DNA of 38,808 nt from JBMDXB01 sp048594975 (GTDB lineage Bacteria; Acidobacteriota; Vicinamibacteria; Vicinamibacterales; 2-12-FULL-66-21), in assembly GCA_048594975.1 (NCBI GenBank), contig JBMDXQ010000004.1, positions 1 through 38,808 on the forward strand, given 5' to 3'. Positions 18,483 to 27,355 of the stretch are shown here, piece by piece. The notes beneath the pieces are model-generated. The model saw only the letters and a list, made by a program, of their open reading frames with translations, was not told the origin of the DNA and searched no databases. Positions within the stretch are counted from its first letter, which is position 1; each line of letters opens with the position of its first letter. Made by a program: the position numbers and the translations under genes.

Positions 18483-20285
18483 TCAGGTAACGATCTTCAA
18501 CTGGATCGCCTTCGACTCGCCCTCGTCGAGCGTCACGGGCGCCGCTCGCCCCTTCAGATGGTCGAGCACTTCGGGATCGTTCCAGTCGCCCTGCGGGAGG
18601 TACTCGACGGCGACCGCCAGGTAGTCGCCCGGTGGGAGGTTCCGCACTTTGAAGCGGCCCTCCTGGTCCGGCCGGGCCATAGCCTGGTAACGCGACTGCG
18701 GAAGCGCCCATCTCGCCGGATCGGCGGCGAAAACGACCACCGTGTAGTCCTTCACCGGGTTGCCCGCGCTCGTGGTCACCGTTCCGTTGATCTCCGTCGC
18801 CCGGGTGGTGACGACGACGTCGATGCCGCTCACCGCGCCGCCTGGCTTGAAGTCGAATCCCGTGTCGGTAACGTCCTGTCCTTCGACGTGCACCGCCTTC
18901 AGCACCCATCCCGGCGGCAGTCCGAACACCCGAACCACACGCGGTCCAGAGAGGCCGCGCAGCTCGAACGAGCCGTCAGCGCGCACGCCGCCCGGCGGCC
19001 CCTGGCCGGGTCCTGCGGGCAGCATCAGCGTGGGCTCGTTCTCCGTGCTGTTCATGACGATGCGGATCCCGGACAGTGAGGTCGGCTGCGGCCCGCCTTC
19101 GAAGGACAGACGCCCCGAAGCCGTCGCGCCCTTCGTCGTCACCACGACCAGGCCCGAGACGTCCTCGCCGGCGACCGTGACCGGAACGCTGGCGAACTCC
19201 GGCTCCTGGGCGGTCCCGCCGCCCGCCTCCATCCGCGTCGTGATCATCACGCGGTTGCCATCCCCGGTGCTCATCGAGCCGATGGTCACGCCGCGGACCT
19301 GGAGGTTGTAGTCGCCGGGGGCGATGCCGGGCAGCGTGAAATTGCCGTTTGCATCGGTGCGGCCGCCGCGGTCCATCATCGAGAACATGTTCTCGGCGCC
19401 GCGCGGCACCAGCGCGAGCATCGTGTTGGCTGCCGGCTGGCCGTCGGATCGCACGACCATGCCGGCCACTCTGGCGAGCTTCACGGGCGCGAGCGGAAAA
19501 TCGGTGCCCGTCGCCTCCTGTCCAAGGGTCAGCCTCACGCGCTGCGCTTCCCCCGCCGACGTCGTACCCGGGTAGTACGTCGCGGCGTACCCGGACGCCG
19601 CCGGCCCGGCCGACACATTCACCATCCCGGTCATTTCGACCATGCCGATCTCGGCCCCCCGGTAGGTCGCGCTGACGTAGTAGTCGCCCGGCGGCAGACC
19701 GAAGATCCGGTACTGGCCGAGGTCGTTGGTCTGGGAGCCGCGGCCGGCCGGCAGCAACCGCCGCCTGCCGTTGCTCCAGGCTGACCGCAACGCCATCACC
19801 ATGGCGTCGGCGACCGGCTCGCCGAACTCGTCGACAACGCGCCCGGCAATCACGCTGCCGCGGGGGAGGGGGATGTCGGCCTTGTCGACGAGCTGTCCGT
19901 CGGCGAGCTCGATCGGCTTGCCCGACTCGAACGCGCGCGTCTGCCCGTACTGCACCGTCACGTACCCCGACTTCATGGCCGACACGGTGAACCGGCCTGC
20001 CGGCAGCTCCGCGAACTCGTACCGCCCGGTCGCGTCGGTCAGCATCGTCTTCGGCGCGACGTCCTGGCCGAACAGCCGGACCTGCACGCGCCGGATCGGC
20101 TGGCCCGTGTCGGCGGCGAGAATCCTGCCGCGGATGCGGCCGGTGCCCGTCTTGAACGTACGTCCCGGCGGAGCCATCGGCATGACGCCCTGGCCGTCGA
20201 ACGTAACGACCTGGCGCTCCCGTGCGACACCAGCCGGCGGCGCGAGGAGGACTATGCTGGCGACGAGCAACGTGAACTTTCGCAT
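18483..20285 (-). CDS. Secreted protein with tandem carboxypeptidase-regulatory-like domains
   Basis: The 600-aa product starts at MRKFTLLVASIVLLAPPAGVA, a clear signal peptide; the frame is open to 20342, but that extension lacks one. At least three CarboxypepD_reg/SpaA-like repeats are visible: RIRGRILAADTGQPIRRVQVRLFGQ with GRYEFAELPAGRFTV; VIAGRVVDEFGEPVADAMVMALR with GQYRIFGLPPGDYYV; and VAGMVVRSDGQPAANTMLALVPRG with GNFTLPGIAPGDYNL. A C-terminal domain ends PVTLDEGESKAIQLKIVT. It is a close architectural relative of the 5500-7230 product and the 5119-5567 remnant. Function is unknown; an extracytoplasmic beta-sandwich stalk is likely. It is convergent with the terC-like gene, only 6 bp apart. 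Confidence 0.85.
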   Translation of the reverse strand: MRKFTLLVASIVLLAPPAGVARERQVVTFDGQGVMPMAPPGRTFKTGTGRIRGRILAADTGQPIRRVQVRLFGQDVAPKTMLTDATGRYEFAELPAGRFTVSAMKSGYVTVQYGQTRAFESGKPIELADGQLVDKADIPLPRGSVIAGRVVDEFGEPVADAMVMALRSAWSNGRRRLLPAGRGSQTNDLGQYRIFGLPPGDYYVSATYRGAEIGMVEMTGMVNVSAGPAASGYAATYYPGTTSAGEAQRVRLTLGQEATGTDFPLAPVKLARVAGMVVRSDGQPAANTMLALVPRGAENMFSMMDRGGRTDANGNFTLPGIAPGDYNLQVRGVTIGSMSTGDGNRVMITTRMEAGGGTAQEPEFASVPVTVAGEDVSGLVVVTTKGATASGRLSFEGGPQPTSLSGIRIVMNSTENEPTLMLPAGPGQGPPGGVRADGSFELRGLSGPRVVRVFGLPPGWVLKAVHVEGQDVTDTGFDFKPGGAVSGIDVVVTTRATEINGTVTTSAGNPVKDYTVVVFAADPARWALPQSRYQAMARPDQEGRFKVRNLPPGDYLAVAVEYLPQGDWNDPEVLDHLKGRAAPVTLDEGESKAIQLKIVT

Positions 20286-20333
20286 TTCTGAACCTCGAGG
20301 ACCAAATCCCTCCCTGGATCCTAGACCCGATCG

Positions 20334-20403
20334 GACTATCAATCACCCGATAGTCGATCGCCGCTCGCGCCATCGGCCCATCGCCCGATCGCCCGATCGC
20401 GCA
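20334..20403. repeat. Intergenic palindrome and ATCGCCCG tandem repeats
   Basis: A 7-bp perfect inverted repeat GACTATC (20334-20340) / GATAGTC (20349-20355) is followed by tandem ATCGCCCG units at 20380-20387 and 20388-20395 plus a degenerate ATCGCGCA. The same octamer recurs in front of surE (26449-26456, 26473-26480). It sits between the symporter end and the start of the 600-aa gene. Confidence 0.6.
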
Positions 20404-20431
20404 TAAGACGCTGCCCGGGGACGGATTGTTG

Positions 20432-21808
20432 TTACCGGCTTGCCATCCGGGCCACCGCGAGGGCCATGGCGCTGGCCAGGACGCCGGCCAGCGTGGGCGT
20501 AATGATGCCGTAGCCGGCGCCGCCGGTAGCGAAATGGACGACTGCGAGGGTCGGGACGCCGACCAGGACGGAGATCAGGCCGTCGGCGGGCCCCACTTCT
20601 TTCACGTACAGCGCGGCGACGACCGGCACAAACAGCACGACGGTCAGCAGGGAATAGAAGACCGTCAGGGCCGACAGGATGTCGGCGAACTGGAGCGCGA
20701 GCACGAGACCGCACACGGTCCCCAGAATGGCGGACGCCCGCGCCGCCCGCAGCACGTCGGCGTCCGCAGCGTCCGGCCGCACATATCCCTTGTACAGATC
20801 GCGTGAGGCGGACGTCGACAGCATGAAGAGCACGGCGTCGGCCGAACTGACTTCCGCCGAGAACACCGCCGCGAGCGCCAGCCCGCCCACAGCCGGGTGC
20901 AGCGCTCCGGCGAGCACCGACGGCAGCGCTGAGTCCGCCACCTTCAAATCCGGATAGAGCGCGCGCGCCGCGAGGCCCAGCACAGGCGGCGCGAAGCCGA
21001 AGATCAGCATCGTGACGCCGGCCCACGCGATTCCGGCTCGAACGGCAGCCGGGTCGCGCGCGCCGTACGCCTTCTGCAGCAGGCCCGGCGAGACGATGAA
21101 GGCGGGCGCGAGCATGAACACAAAACGCCATCCCGGCGCGCCGCCGCTGCTGAAGAAGTTGACTCGCTCTCCGGCGCCAGCGGTCGCGTCGCTCCAGCCG
21201 CCGGCAGCCGCCAGGGCCAACGGCGCCGCAACGGCGAAGCCGGCGAGGATCACGGCCAGCTGGACGCGGTTGACTACCGCGGAACTCAGGAGACCGCCGG
21301 CGATGAAGTACCCCGCCGCGATCGTGGCGCCGGCAACCGTGCCAGCAGGACGGGGAAGGCCTGCGACGACGTCCAGCACCACGGCGATGCCGATGAACTG
21401 TGCCGCCAGGATGCTCAGGGTCCCGATCCAGATGAGCAGCGCGACAACGCCCCGGAGCGACCGGCCGTAGTGCCGTTCGAGGAAGTCGCCGACGGTCAGG
21501 TCGTCGTGCGCCTTGGCTTCGCGCCAGATGCGCGGGCCGATCCAGAACGCGAGCAGCAGCGTGCCGATCCCCGCCGAGCCATTCCACCACCACGCGCTCA
21601 GGCCCGCCGTGTACCCGAGTGCCGTCGCGTTGACTGTCGTCCCAGCGCCGATGTTCGCTGCCAGGATGGTGGAGAAGATGAGCGCGGGGGAGAGCCCGCG
21701 GCCGGCGACGAAGAAGTCCCTGCCGCCGCGCACGCGTCGCCCGATCCACAGTCCGATGCCGACCAGCAGGGCGGAGTAGGCGATGAGGAGCGCGAGGGTG
21801 ACGGGCAC
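20432..21808 (-). CDS. Sodium:solute symporter (SSS family)
   Basis: This 458-aa inner-membrane transporter has about 12-13 hydrophobic helices. It begins MPVTLALLIAYSALLVGIGLWIGRRVRGGRDFFVAGRGLSP, the usual SSS N-terminus with GRxxxxxxDFFxAGR. The later AAVFSAEVSSADAVLFMLSTSASRDLYKGY is the SSS core signature carrying conserved Ser residues near the Na2 site. The substrate cannot be told. The start is GTG at 21808, 4 bp after the stop of the P1-family peptidase, so it is the third gene of a hemH-peptidase-symporter unit. Placement behind a peptidase suggests uptake of an amino acid or small peptide product, but this is inference. Confidence 0.88.
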   Translation of the reverse strand: MPVTLALLIAYSALLVGIGLWIGRRVRGGRDFFVAGRGLSPALIFSTILAANIGAGTTVNATALGYTAGLSAWWWNGSAGIGTLLLAFWIGPRIWREAKAHDDLTVGDFLERHYGRSLRGVVALLIWIGTLSILAAQFIGIAVVLDVVAGLPRPAGTVAGATIAAGYFIAGGLLSSAVVNRVQLAVILAGFAVAAPLALAAAGGWSDATAGAGERVNFFSSGGAPGWRFVFMLAPAFIVSPGLLQKAYGARDPAAVRAGIAWAGVTMLIFGFAPPVLGLAARALYPDLKVADSALPSVLAGALHPAVGGLALAAVFSAEVSSADAVLFMLSTSASRDLYKGYVRPDAADADVLRAARASAILGTVCGLVLALQFADILSALTVFYSLLTVVLFVPVVAALYVKEVGPADGLISVLVGVPTLAVVHFATGGAGYGIITPTLAGVLASAMALAVARMASR

Positions 21809-21812
21809 TATC

Positions 21813-22889
21813 TCAGCGATTCAAATCGCGCACGGCAGGGTAGCCAGGCACGCCGGTCGCCTCGCGGACGGCACGCAGAATCGACTCGACCACCGCCTCC
21901 GTTGCCGTCTGGCCGATGGTCGTCAGGTTCACTTCGCCGGTGTGTCTGCCGGTCGCCAGCGCGAAGATCAGGTCGCCGTCGCTCATGGTGTGCGCCGGAA
22001 CGATCGCGCGCGCGAACCCGTCGTGCGCCATCGTGGCGATCCTCCGGGCCTGCGCCTTGGTGAGGCGCGCGTTGGTCGCCACCACCCCCAGCGTCGTGTG
22101 CTGACCGAGGCTCTCGGGTGCCCCCTCTCGGATCACCTTGCGGGCGTCCGAGAATCCCTTGCCGTCGCGCGATCTCACGCCGGCGACGATCCGGCCGGTC
22201 GCGGGATCCACGACGTCGCCGCGCGCGTTCACCGCGACGAGCGCCGCGACGATGATGCCGTTCGGCAGCGTGACCGCGGCGGTGCCGATGCCGCCCTTCA
22301 TCGCGCGATCGAAGCCGCCGGACTTGCCGACCGTCGCGCCCGCGCCGGCGCCAACGCTGCCCTCGGCGACGGGGCCGCTCGCGGCCGCCCGGGCGGCCTG
22401 GTAACCGCAATCGGCGCCGGGCCGGATGCGCGGGTTGCCGACGGGAAGATCGAATAGCGAGGCCCCGGGCACGATCGGCACGAAGGCGCCGCCGAACGCG
22501 AACCCCACCTTCTGTTCCTCGAGATAACGCATGACGCCGGCCGCCGCGTCGAGGCCGAACGCGCTCCCGCCCGACAGGACCACCGCGTTGATCTTGTCGA
22601 CGAGCACGTCGGGCGCGAGCAGGTCGGTCTCGCGCGTTGCCGGAGCGGCGCCCCGAACGTCGACGCTGGCGACCGCGCCGCCTTCGGCGATCACGACCGT
22701 GCACCCGGTGGGACGCTCCGCGAGCGTGTGATGGCCGACCGTGATGCCCTCGACGGCGGTCAGGCCCCTCTGCGCGGCCTGGCGCACCGGGGCTGCCGAA
22801 CCAGCCTGCAACGCGGGCACGGCGCCACCGGCAAGGCTGATGACGAAAGCGGACGGGAGGAGGACGGCAAGCGAAGCGTGTCTGTTCAT
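21813..22889 (-). CDS. P1 (S58/DmpA)-family peptidase, exported
   Basis: The 358-aa product starts at MNRHASLAVLLPSAFVISLAGGAVPALQAG (signal peptide). Family members are N-terminal-nucleophile aminopeptidases that self-cleave into two chains. Family features are GLTAVEGITVGHHT near the N-terminus, VVLSGGSAFGLDAAAGVMRYLEE, GAGAGATVGK and MKGGIGTAAVTLPNGIIVAALVAVNARGDVVDP. The GGIGTA segment probably contains the nucleophilic Thr and autocleavage point, though I cannot fix the residue. The start codon overlaps the hemH stop (ATGA), a classical translational coupling, and the frame's long upstream extension is inside hemH. It probably acts on D- or beta-amino acid peptides in the periplasm. Confidence 0.88.
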   Translation of the reverse strand: MNRHASLAVLLPSAFVISLAGGAVPALQAGSAAPVRQAAQRGLTAVEGITVGHHTLAERPTGCTVVIAEGGAVASVDVRGAAPATRETDLLAPDVLVDKINAVVLSGGSAFGLDAAAGVMRYLEEQKVGFAFGGAFVPIVPGASLFDLPVGNPRIRPGADCGYQAARAAASGPVAEGSVGAGAGATVGKSGGFDRAMKGGIGTAAVTLPNGIIVAALVAVNARGDVVDPATGRIVAGVRSRDGKGFSDARKVIREGAPESLGQHTTLGVVATNARLTKAQARRIATMAHDGFARAIVPAHTMSDGDLIFALATGRHTGEVNLTTIGQTATEAVVESILRAVREATGVPGYPAVRDLNR

Positions 22890-23863
22890 GTGCCTGCCCC
22901 GACGCTCAGCGGGCGCCCGTGAAGGTAGCGCTGATACGTCTCCGTCACCGCGTCGGCGAGCGCGTCGATGAACCGAGGGTGATCGTTGACGGCGGCGGCG
23001 CGCACCATCGGCAGGCCGACCTCGCGGCACACGGCGACCGCCTCGACGTCGAGATCGTACAGCACCTCGATGTGGTCGCAGAGGAATCCGAGCGGCGCGA
23101 CGACCGCCGCGCGCAGGCCGGCCTGCCGCTGGCCGCGCAGGTAGTCGCAGATGTCAGGGCCGAGCCAGGGGTCCTCGAGACGTCCGCTGCGGCTCTGGTA
23201 CACCACCGCGTGGGCACCTGCCTCACCGAGGCGCGCCATCACCAGCCGCGCGCTCTCCTCGATCTGCTGCCGGTATGGATACCGGTCCGCCATCGAGACC
23301 GGGATGCTGTGCGCGGTGAAAATCAGCCGCGCCTCACTGCGGACCTGCGCGGGGAGCCGATCGAGCGCCTCCCGCACGCGATCGGCGTTCGCTTCGATGA
23401 ACCCCGCGTGCGTGTGCCAGTCGCCGACGTACACGACCGCGACGTCCGCCAGCCCGCGCGCGGCCAGCGCCGCGCGCGCCTCCTCCACGTTCTCCCGGTA
23501 CTGGGTGCAGCTCGAGTAGCTGCGGTGAGCCGCCGCGATCACGCCGACAGCGCGGCGCACGCCCTTGCGCGCCATGTCCGCCAGGGTATCGGCGAGGTAG
23601 GGATGCCAGTTCCGCATGCCGACGTGGACGGGCAGCGGCAGTCCCCGATCGCGCAGCCTCGAGCGGAGCGCGTCGGCCTGCCGCAGCGTCAGCGCCGTCA
23701 GCGGCGAGACGCCTCCGAACCGCTCGTAGTGGTGCGCCACCTCCTCGACGCGCGAGGGAGCGACCCGCCGGCCGCGCAGCACGTTGGCTAGGAACGGTCG
23801 CACGTCGGAGAGGCCCTGCGGCCCGCCGAAAGCGACGACCAGCACCGCATCGAACGGGGACAC
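22886..23863 (-). CDS. hemH: Ferrochelatase (protoporphyrin or coproporphyrin type)
   Basis: This 325-aa enzyme inserts Fe2+ into the porphyrin ring at the end of heme synthesis. The catalytic His is in FTAHSIP (H185) and the metal-site Glu in GFLCDHIEVLYDLD (E266). SYSSCTQYRENVEEA (115-129) is the usual substrate-loop region. The N-terminus SPFDAVLVVAFGGP matches the family, and the start is GTG at 23863 because the nearby ATG is out of frame. Whether it works on coproporphyrin III or protoporphyrin IX cannot be settled from sequence; no other heme genes are in the window. It is the first gene of a three-gene unit and diverges from the acyltransferase gene with 23 bp between starts. Confidence 0.93.
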   Translation of the reverse strand: MSPFDAVLVVAFGGPQGLSDVRPFLANVLRGRRVAPSRVEEVAHHYERFGGVSPLTALTLRQADALRSRLRDRGLPLPVHVGMRNWHPYLADTLADMARKGVRRAVGVIAAAHRSYSSCTQYRENVEEARAALAARGLADVAVVYVGDWHTHAGFIEANADRVREALDRLPAQVRSEARLIFTAHSIPVSMADRYPYRQQIEESARLVMARLGEAGAHAVVYQSRSGRLEDPWLGPDICDYLRGQRQAGLRAAVVAPLGFLCDHIEVLYDLDVEAVAVCREVGLPMVRAAAVNDHPRFIDALADAVTETYQRYLHGRPLSVGAGT

Positions 23864-23886
23864 GCGGCCATGGTACCCTAGGCGCG

Positions 23887-25080
23887 ATGCGCACGCTCGC
23901 GTCAGCGCCGGCGCACGCGGCCGTGCAGCGCCTGGTGTCGCTCGACGTGTTCCGGGGCCTGACGATGGCCTCGATGGTCATCGTCAACAACCCGGGCGAC
24001 TGGAGCAGCGTCTACGCGCCGCTGCTGCACGCGCCCTGGCACGGCTGGACGCCCACCGACCTCATCTTTCCCTTCTTCCTCTTCATCGTGGGGGTCTCAG
24101 TCACGCTGTCGCGGAAGAGCGCGAGTTGGGCCACGATCGCTCGCCGCGCCGCCATCATCTTTGCGCTCGGGCTCTTCCTGAGCGGCTACCCGCGGTTCGA
24201 TGTCGCGACGTGGCGCATTCCCGGCGTGCTGCAGCGCATCGCGATCTGCTACTTCATCGCGGCAGCGATGTATCACGCGATCACGAGTCGACGTCGCGCA
24301 GCCGGCAGGCGCGAACGGCAGACCGAAGGCGAACTTCTGCCTCGAGGCGGAAGCTACGACGCCGGGGAGCCGGTTCTCGTCACGGCGCTGGCACTCGGGC
24401 TCGCGCTCGCCTACTGGGCGATCCTCATGCTCGTGCCGCCGCCCGGCGGCGCGGCGGGCGACCTCTCGCCCGAAGGCAACCTGGGCGCGCACATCGATCG
24501 GGTGTTCTTCGGCAGCCACATGTGGCGGCCTCGGTGGGATCCGGAGGGGCTCCTCAGCACCATTCCGGCCATCTCGACGACGCTGTTCGGCCTCCTTGCC
24601 GGCCTGTGGCTGCGGACCGACGCGCCGGCCAGCCGGAAGGCCGGCGGGCTCTTGATTCTCGGTCTCGCCATGGTCGGCCTGGGATTCCTCTGGGGCGCGG
24701 TGTTTCCGATCAACAAGAACCTGTGGACCAGCTCCTATGCCGTATTCACGGCCGGGGCGGCGTCCGTCTTCCTCGGCGCCTGCATGGGGGCGATCGACGT
24801 GCGCGGCTGGCGGGGCTGGACGAAGCCGTTCGTCATCCTGGGCACGAACGCAATCACGCTGTACGTCGTCTCCGGGCTGCTCGCCGACACGCTCGGCATC
24901 ATGCGCGTCACCGGCCAGGACGGCTCCTCCGTGTCGCTCGCCCGATACATCTACCTATCGTTCTTCCTCCCGCTGGCTTCGCCGAAGAACGCGTCGCTGC
25001 TCTACGCGATGGCCAACCTCGCGGTCCTCTTCGTTCTCCTCGCCTGGCTGTATCGACGCCGCATCTTCCTGCGTGTATGA
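23887..25080 (+). CDS. HGSNAT-like membrane acyltransferase (DUF5009/COG4299)
   Basis: This 397-aa polytopic protein of about ten helices is related to heparan-alpha-glucosaminide N-acetyltransferase, which moves acetyl groups across a membrane onto glucosamine. The N-terminal signature RLVSLDVFRGLTMASMVIVNNPGDW, then HAPWHGWTPTDLIFPFFLFIVGVSVTLS, is diagnostic for the family. Later helices carry GVLQRIAICYFIAAAMYH and LWTSSYAVFTAGAASVFLGACM. The acceptor in this bacterium could be a cell-envelope amino sugar. Its stop overlaps the start of the downstream MFS gene (ATGA), so the two are translationally coupled. No Shine-Dalgarno is seen at the ATG. Confidence 0.87.
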   Translation: MRTLASAPAHAAVQRLVSLDVFRGLTMASMVIVNNPGDWSSVYAPLLHAPWHGWTPTDLIFPFFLFIVGVSVTLSRKSASWATIARRAAIIFALGLFLSGYPRFDVATWRIPGVLQRIAICYFIAAAMYHAITSRRRAAGRRERQTEGELLPRGGSYDAGEPVLVTALALGLALAYWAILMLVPPPGGAAGDLSPEGNLGAHIDRVFFGSHMWRPRWDPEGLLSTIPAISTTLFGLLAGLWLRTDAPASRKAGGLLILGLAMVGLGFLWGAVFPINKNLWTSSYAVFTAGAASVFLGACMGAIDVRGWRGWTKPFVILGTNAITLYVVSGLLADTLGIMRVTGQDGSSVSLARYIYLSFFLPLASPKNASLLYAMANLAVLFVLLAWLYRRRIFLRV

Positions 25081-26297
25081 CGCTGCGCGGGTTCAACCTC
25101 CCGCGGCCGGTCTGGCTCCTCGGCTGGGTGAGCCTCTTCACCGACATGGCCACGGAGATGGTCTACCCGCTGCTGCCGATCTTCCTGACGCGCGTGCTCG
25201 GCGCCGGTGCGATGTCGCTCGGCATCATCGAGGGCGCGGCCGAGGCGGGCAACAGCGCGCTCAAGATCGGGTCGGGCTGGCTGGCCGACCGCACCGGCGC
25301 GCCGAAACGGCTCGTGGTCGCCGGCTACACGGTGTCCTCGGTCGCGCGGCCGTTGATCGCGGTCGCGACGAGCTGGCCGCACGTCCTCGGGGTCCGCTTT
25401 GCCGACCGGCTCGGCAAAGGCATCAGAGGCGCGCCCCGCGACGCGATGCTGGCCTGGTTCGCCGACCCCGCCATCCGCGGCCGCGTGTACGGCTTTCACC
25501 GCGCGATGGATCACGCCGGCGCGGTCGCCGGACCCATGCTCGCGTCGGCGTTTCTCTTCCTCTTCCCCGGCGAGTACCGGCTGCTGTTCGCCCTGACGAT
25601 CGTCCCCGGCCTTCTCGTCATCCTGGTGCTGCTTCGCGTCCCTGGGTCGCCCGACGCCGCCTGCTCCGGCGACAGCCGGGGACCTTCTGCTGCGGTCGAC
25701 GATCACGGATCCACCGCACCACGACCCTCCGCCACCGGGCTGCCGTCCGCCTTCTGGAAGGCGATGGCCATCATCTTCATCTTCATGCTGGGGAATGCGA
25801 GCGACGCATTCCTCCTGCTGCGGCTGAGCGATCTCGGCATCGCCGTGGTGTGGATTCCGCTGCTGTGGTCGGCGCTTCACATCGTCAAGACGATTACCTC
25901 GCTGGGCGGCGGCGTCCTCTCCGATCGCCTGGGGCGCCGCCTCCTGATCGCCCTTGGCTGGCTGGTGTACGCGGCCGTGTATCTCGGGTTCGCGTGGTCG
26001 GACACGGCGGCCGCCACGATCGTCTTCTTCCTCTCGTACGGCATCTTCTTCGGCCTCACTGAGGGCGTCGAGAAGGCGTGGGTGGCTGACCTCGCGCCCG
26101 CCGCACAGCGCGGCACCGCCTTCGGCATCTACAACGGCATGCTCGGCATCGGCAGCCTGGCCGCCAGCGTGCTGTTCGGGTACCTGTGGACGCGAATCTC
26201 GCCGCAGGCGGCCTTCGCGACCGGCGCGACGCTCGCGCTCGCCGCAAGCGGCCTGCTATACTCCGTCTTTTCCTCGAGCCGCGAAGCGCACGCATGA
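25077..26297 (+). CDS. MFS transporter
   Basis: This 406-aa major facilitator superfamily protein has about 12 helices. It begins MTLRGFNLPRPVWLLGWVSLFTDMATEMVYPLLPIFLT. The loop 2-3 motif reads GSGWLADRTGAPKRLV, and RFADRLGKGIRGAPRDAML follows, typical of the MFS subgroup with a DRxGKGxRxxPRDA motif. The second half has GGGVLSDRLGRRLLIALGW. The ATG at 25077 overlaps the preceding stop; the frame is open far upstream, but that part is antisense or out of frame to other genes. The substrate is unknown. Coupling with the HGSNAT-like gene suggests a shared amino-sugar or envelope role, which is only context. Confidence 0.9.
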   Translation: MTLRGFNLPRPVWLLGWVSLFTDMATEMVYPLLPIFLTRVLGAGAMSLGIIEGAAEAGNSALKIGSGWLADRTGAPKRLVVAGYTVSSVARPLIAVATSWPHVLGVRFADRLGKGIRGAPRDAMLAWFADPAIRGRVYGFHRAMDHAGAVAGPMLASAFLFLFPGEYRLLFALTIVPGLLVILVLLRVPGSPDAACSGDSRGPSAAVDDHGSTAPRPSATGLPSAFWKAMAIIFIFMLGNASDAFLLLRLSDLGIAVVWIPLLWSALHIVKTITSLGGGVLSDRLGRRLLIALGWLVYAAVYLGFAWSDTAAATIVFFLSYGIFFGLTEGVEKAWVADLAPAAQRGTAFGIYNGMLGIGSLAASVLFGYLWTRISPQAAFATGATLALAASGLLYSVFSSSREAHA

Positions 26298-26480
26298 CGT
26301 GGTCGCAGCCGGCACCAGTGGCATCCACGGTCCGCATGATCATTGGCCGTCAATCCAGTTCAACCGATCGACGATGAACCGGTCGCGCGTTCGTGAATCC
26401 CCGAGTCGTCGGACGCGTCGCCTGGTTCGCCCGACCGGCCGATCGCAGATCGCCCGGTCACCCGCTCGCCGGATCGCCCG
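26298..26480. other. Spacer before surE with ATCGCCCG units
   Basis: This 183-bp spacer holds no gene. It contains ATCGCCCG at 26449-26456 and 26473-26480, the latter directly abutting the surE ATG so that no Shine-Dalgarno is present, plus several GATCG/CCGATC palindromes. The pattern resembles the 20334-20403 spacer. Confidence 0.5.
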
Positions 26481-27242
26481 ATGAAACGCGTCCTGGTCAC
26501 CAACGACGACGGCGTGCACTCCGAGGGCATCCACGCGCTTGCGACCGCGCTGGAGTCGCTCGGGTCTGTGATAATCGTCGCGCCCCACCTCGAGGCGAGC
26601 GCCATCGGCCACGCCCTCACGCTCAGGCGGCCGCTGCGGATGGAACAGCTGGGCGATCGTGTGTACGAGGTGGACGGCACGCCCAGCGACTGCGTGAACA
26701 TCGCGATCTCGCAGATCTTCCGCGGCCTTCCCGACCTGGTCGTCTCCGGGATCAACAAGGGCTACAACCTGGGAGACGACGTGACGTATTCGGGAACCGT
26801 GGCAGGCGCGCTCGAAGGCGCGCTGCTCGGGGTGCCCAGCCTCGCGGTTTCGCTCGAACGAAGCGAGCCGCCGTATGACTTCGGGCCTGCAGCCTCGGCG
26901 GCCGCCACGATCGCCGGCGAGGTGCTGCGGGCGGGGCTGCCCCCGAGGGTCTTCCTCAACCTGAATGTGCCATCGGGAACGCCCCGGGGATTCCGGGCGA
27001 CGTTCCAGGCCCGGCGGAACCACGTGACCGTCGTCGCCGAGCGCACGGACCCGCGCAACCGTCCGTACTACTGGATCGAGGAAGGGCAGAACGACTGGGA
27101 ACCGCACGACCGATCGGACTACCAGGCCGTTCGCGACGGATACATCTCGGTCACGCCGCTCCAACCGGATCTCACGGCGCACGACACGCTCGAGCTGGTC
27201 GAGAGCCTCACCAAACGGGGACACGCAGCGTTCCTCGAATAG
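26481..27242 (+). CDS. surE: 5'/3'-nucleotidase SurE
   Basis: This 253-aa metal-dependent nucleotidase dephosphorylates nucleoside 5'- and 3'-monophosphates and is linked to stationary-phase survival. The metal-binding Asp pair is in VTNDDGVHSEG (D9, D10), the usual metal-ligand Ser corresponds to S40 in APHLEASAIGHALT, and VSGINKGYNLGDDVTYSGTVAGALEG (N92 onward) is the hallmark active-site region. The length is normal. No ribosome-binding site is visible because a repeat unit abuts the ATG. It follows the MFS gene by 183 bp and may have its own promoter. Confidence 0.96.
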   Translation: MKRVLVTNDDGVHSEGIHALATALESLGSVIIVAPHLEASAIGHALTLRRPLRMEQLGDRVYEVDGTPSDCVNIAISQIFRGLPDLVVSGINKGYNLGDDVTYSGTVAGALEGALLGVPSLAVSLERSEPPYDFGPAASAAATIAGEVLRAGLPPRVFLNLNVPSGTPRGFRATFQARRNHVTVVAERTDPRNRPYYWIEEGQNDWEPHDRSDYQAVRDGYISVTPLQPDLTAHDTLELVESLTKRGHAAFLE

Positions 27243-27300
27243 TGGATGTCGACCGGTGATGGACGCCCGGCCGGCCAGCAGTGTTTCGTGCTGAGACGAG

Positions 27301-27330
27301 TTGAGCCTGCGCGTTTTTTGGGGCTATAGT
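27301..27330 (+). promoter_or_regulatory. Predicted sigma-70 promoter
   Basis: TTGAGC (27301-27306), an 18-bp spacer and TATAGT (27325-27330) lie 25 bp upstream of the next ATG, which has a strong GGAGGAG ribosome-binding site. Confidence 0.6.
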
Positions 27331-27355
27331 GTCCCGCTCGAGGAGGAGAGACACC

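Noticed and set aside
23784..25076. Upstream extension of the MFS frame
   Set aside because: It overlaps hemH and the HGSNAT-like gene in other frames; the ATG at 25077 with ATGA overlap is the natural start.
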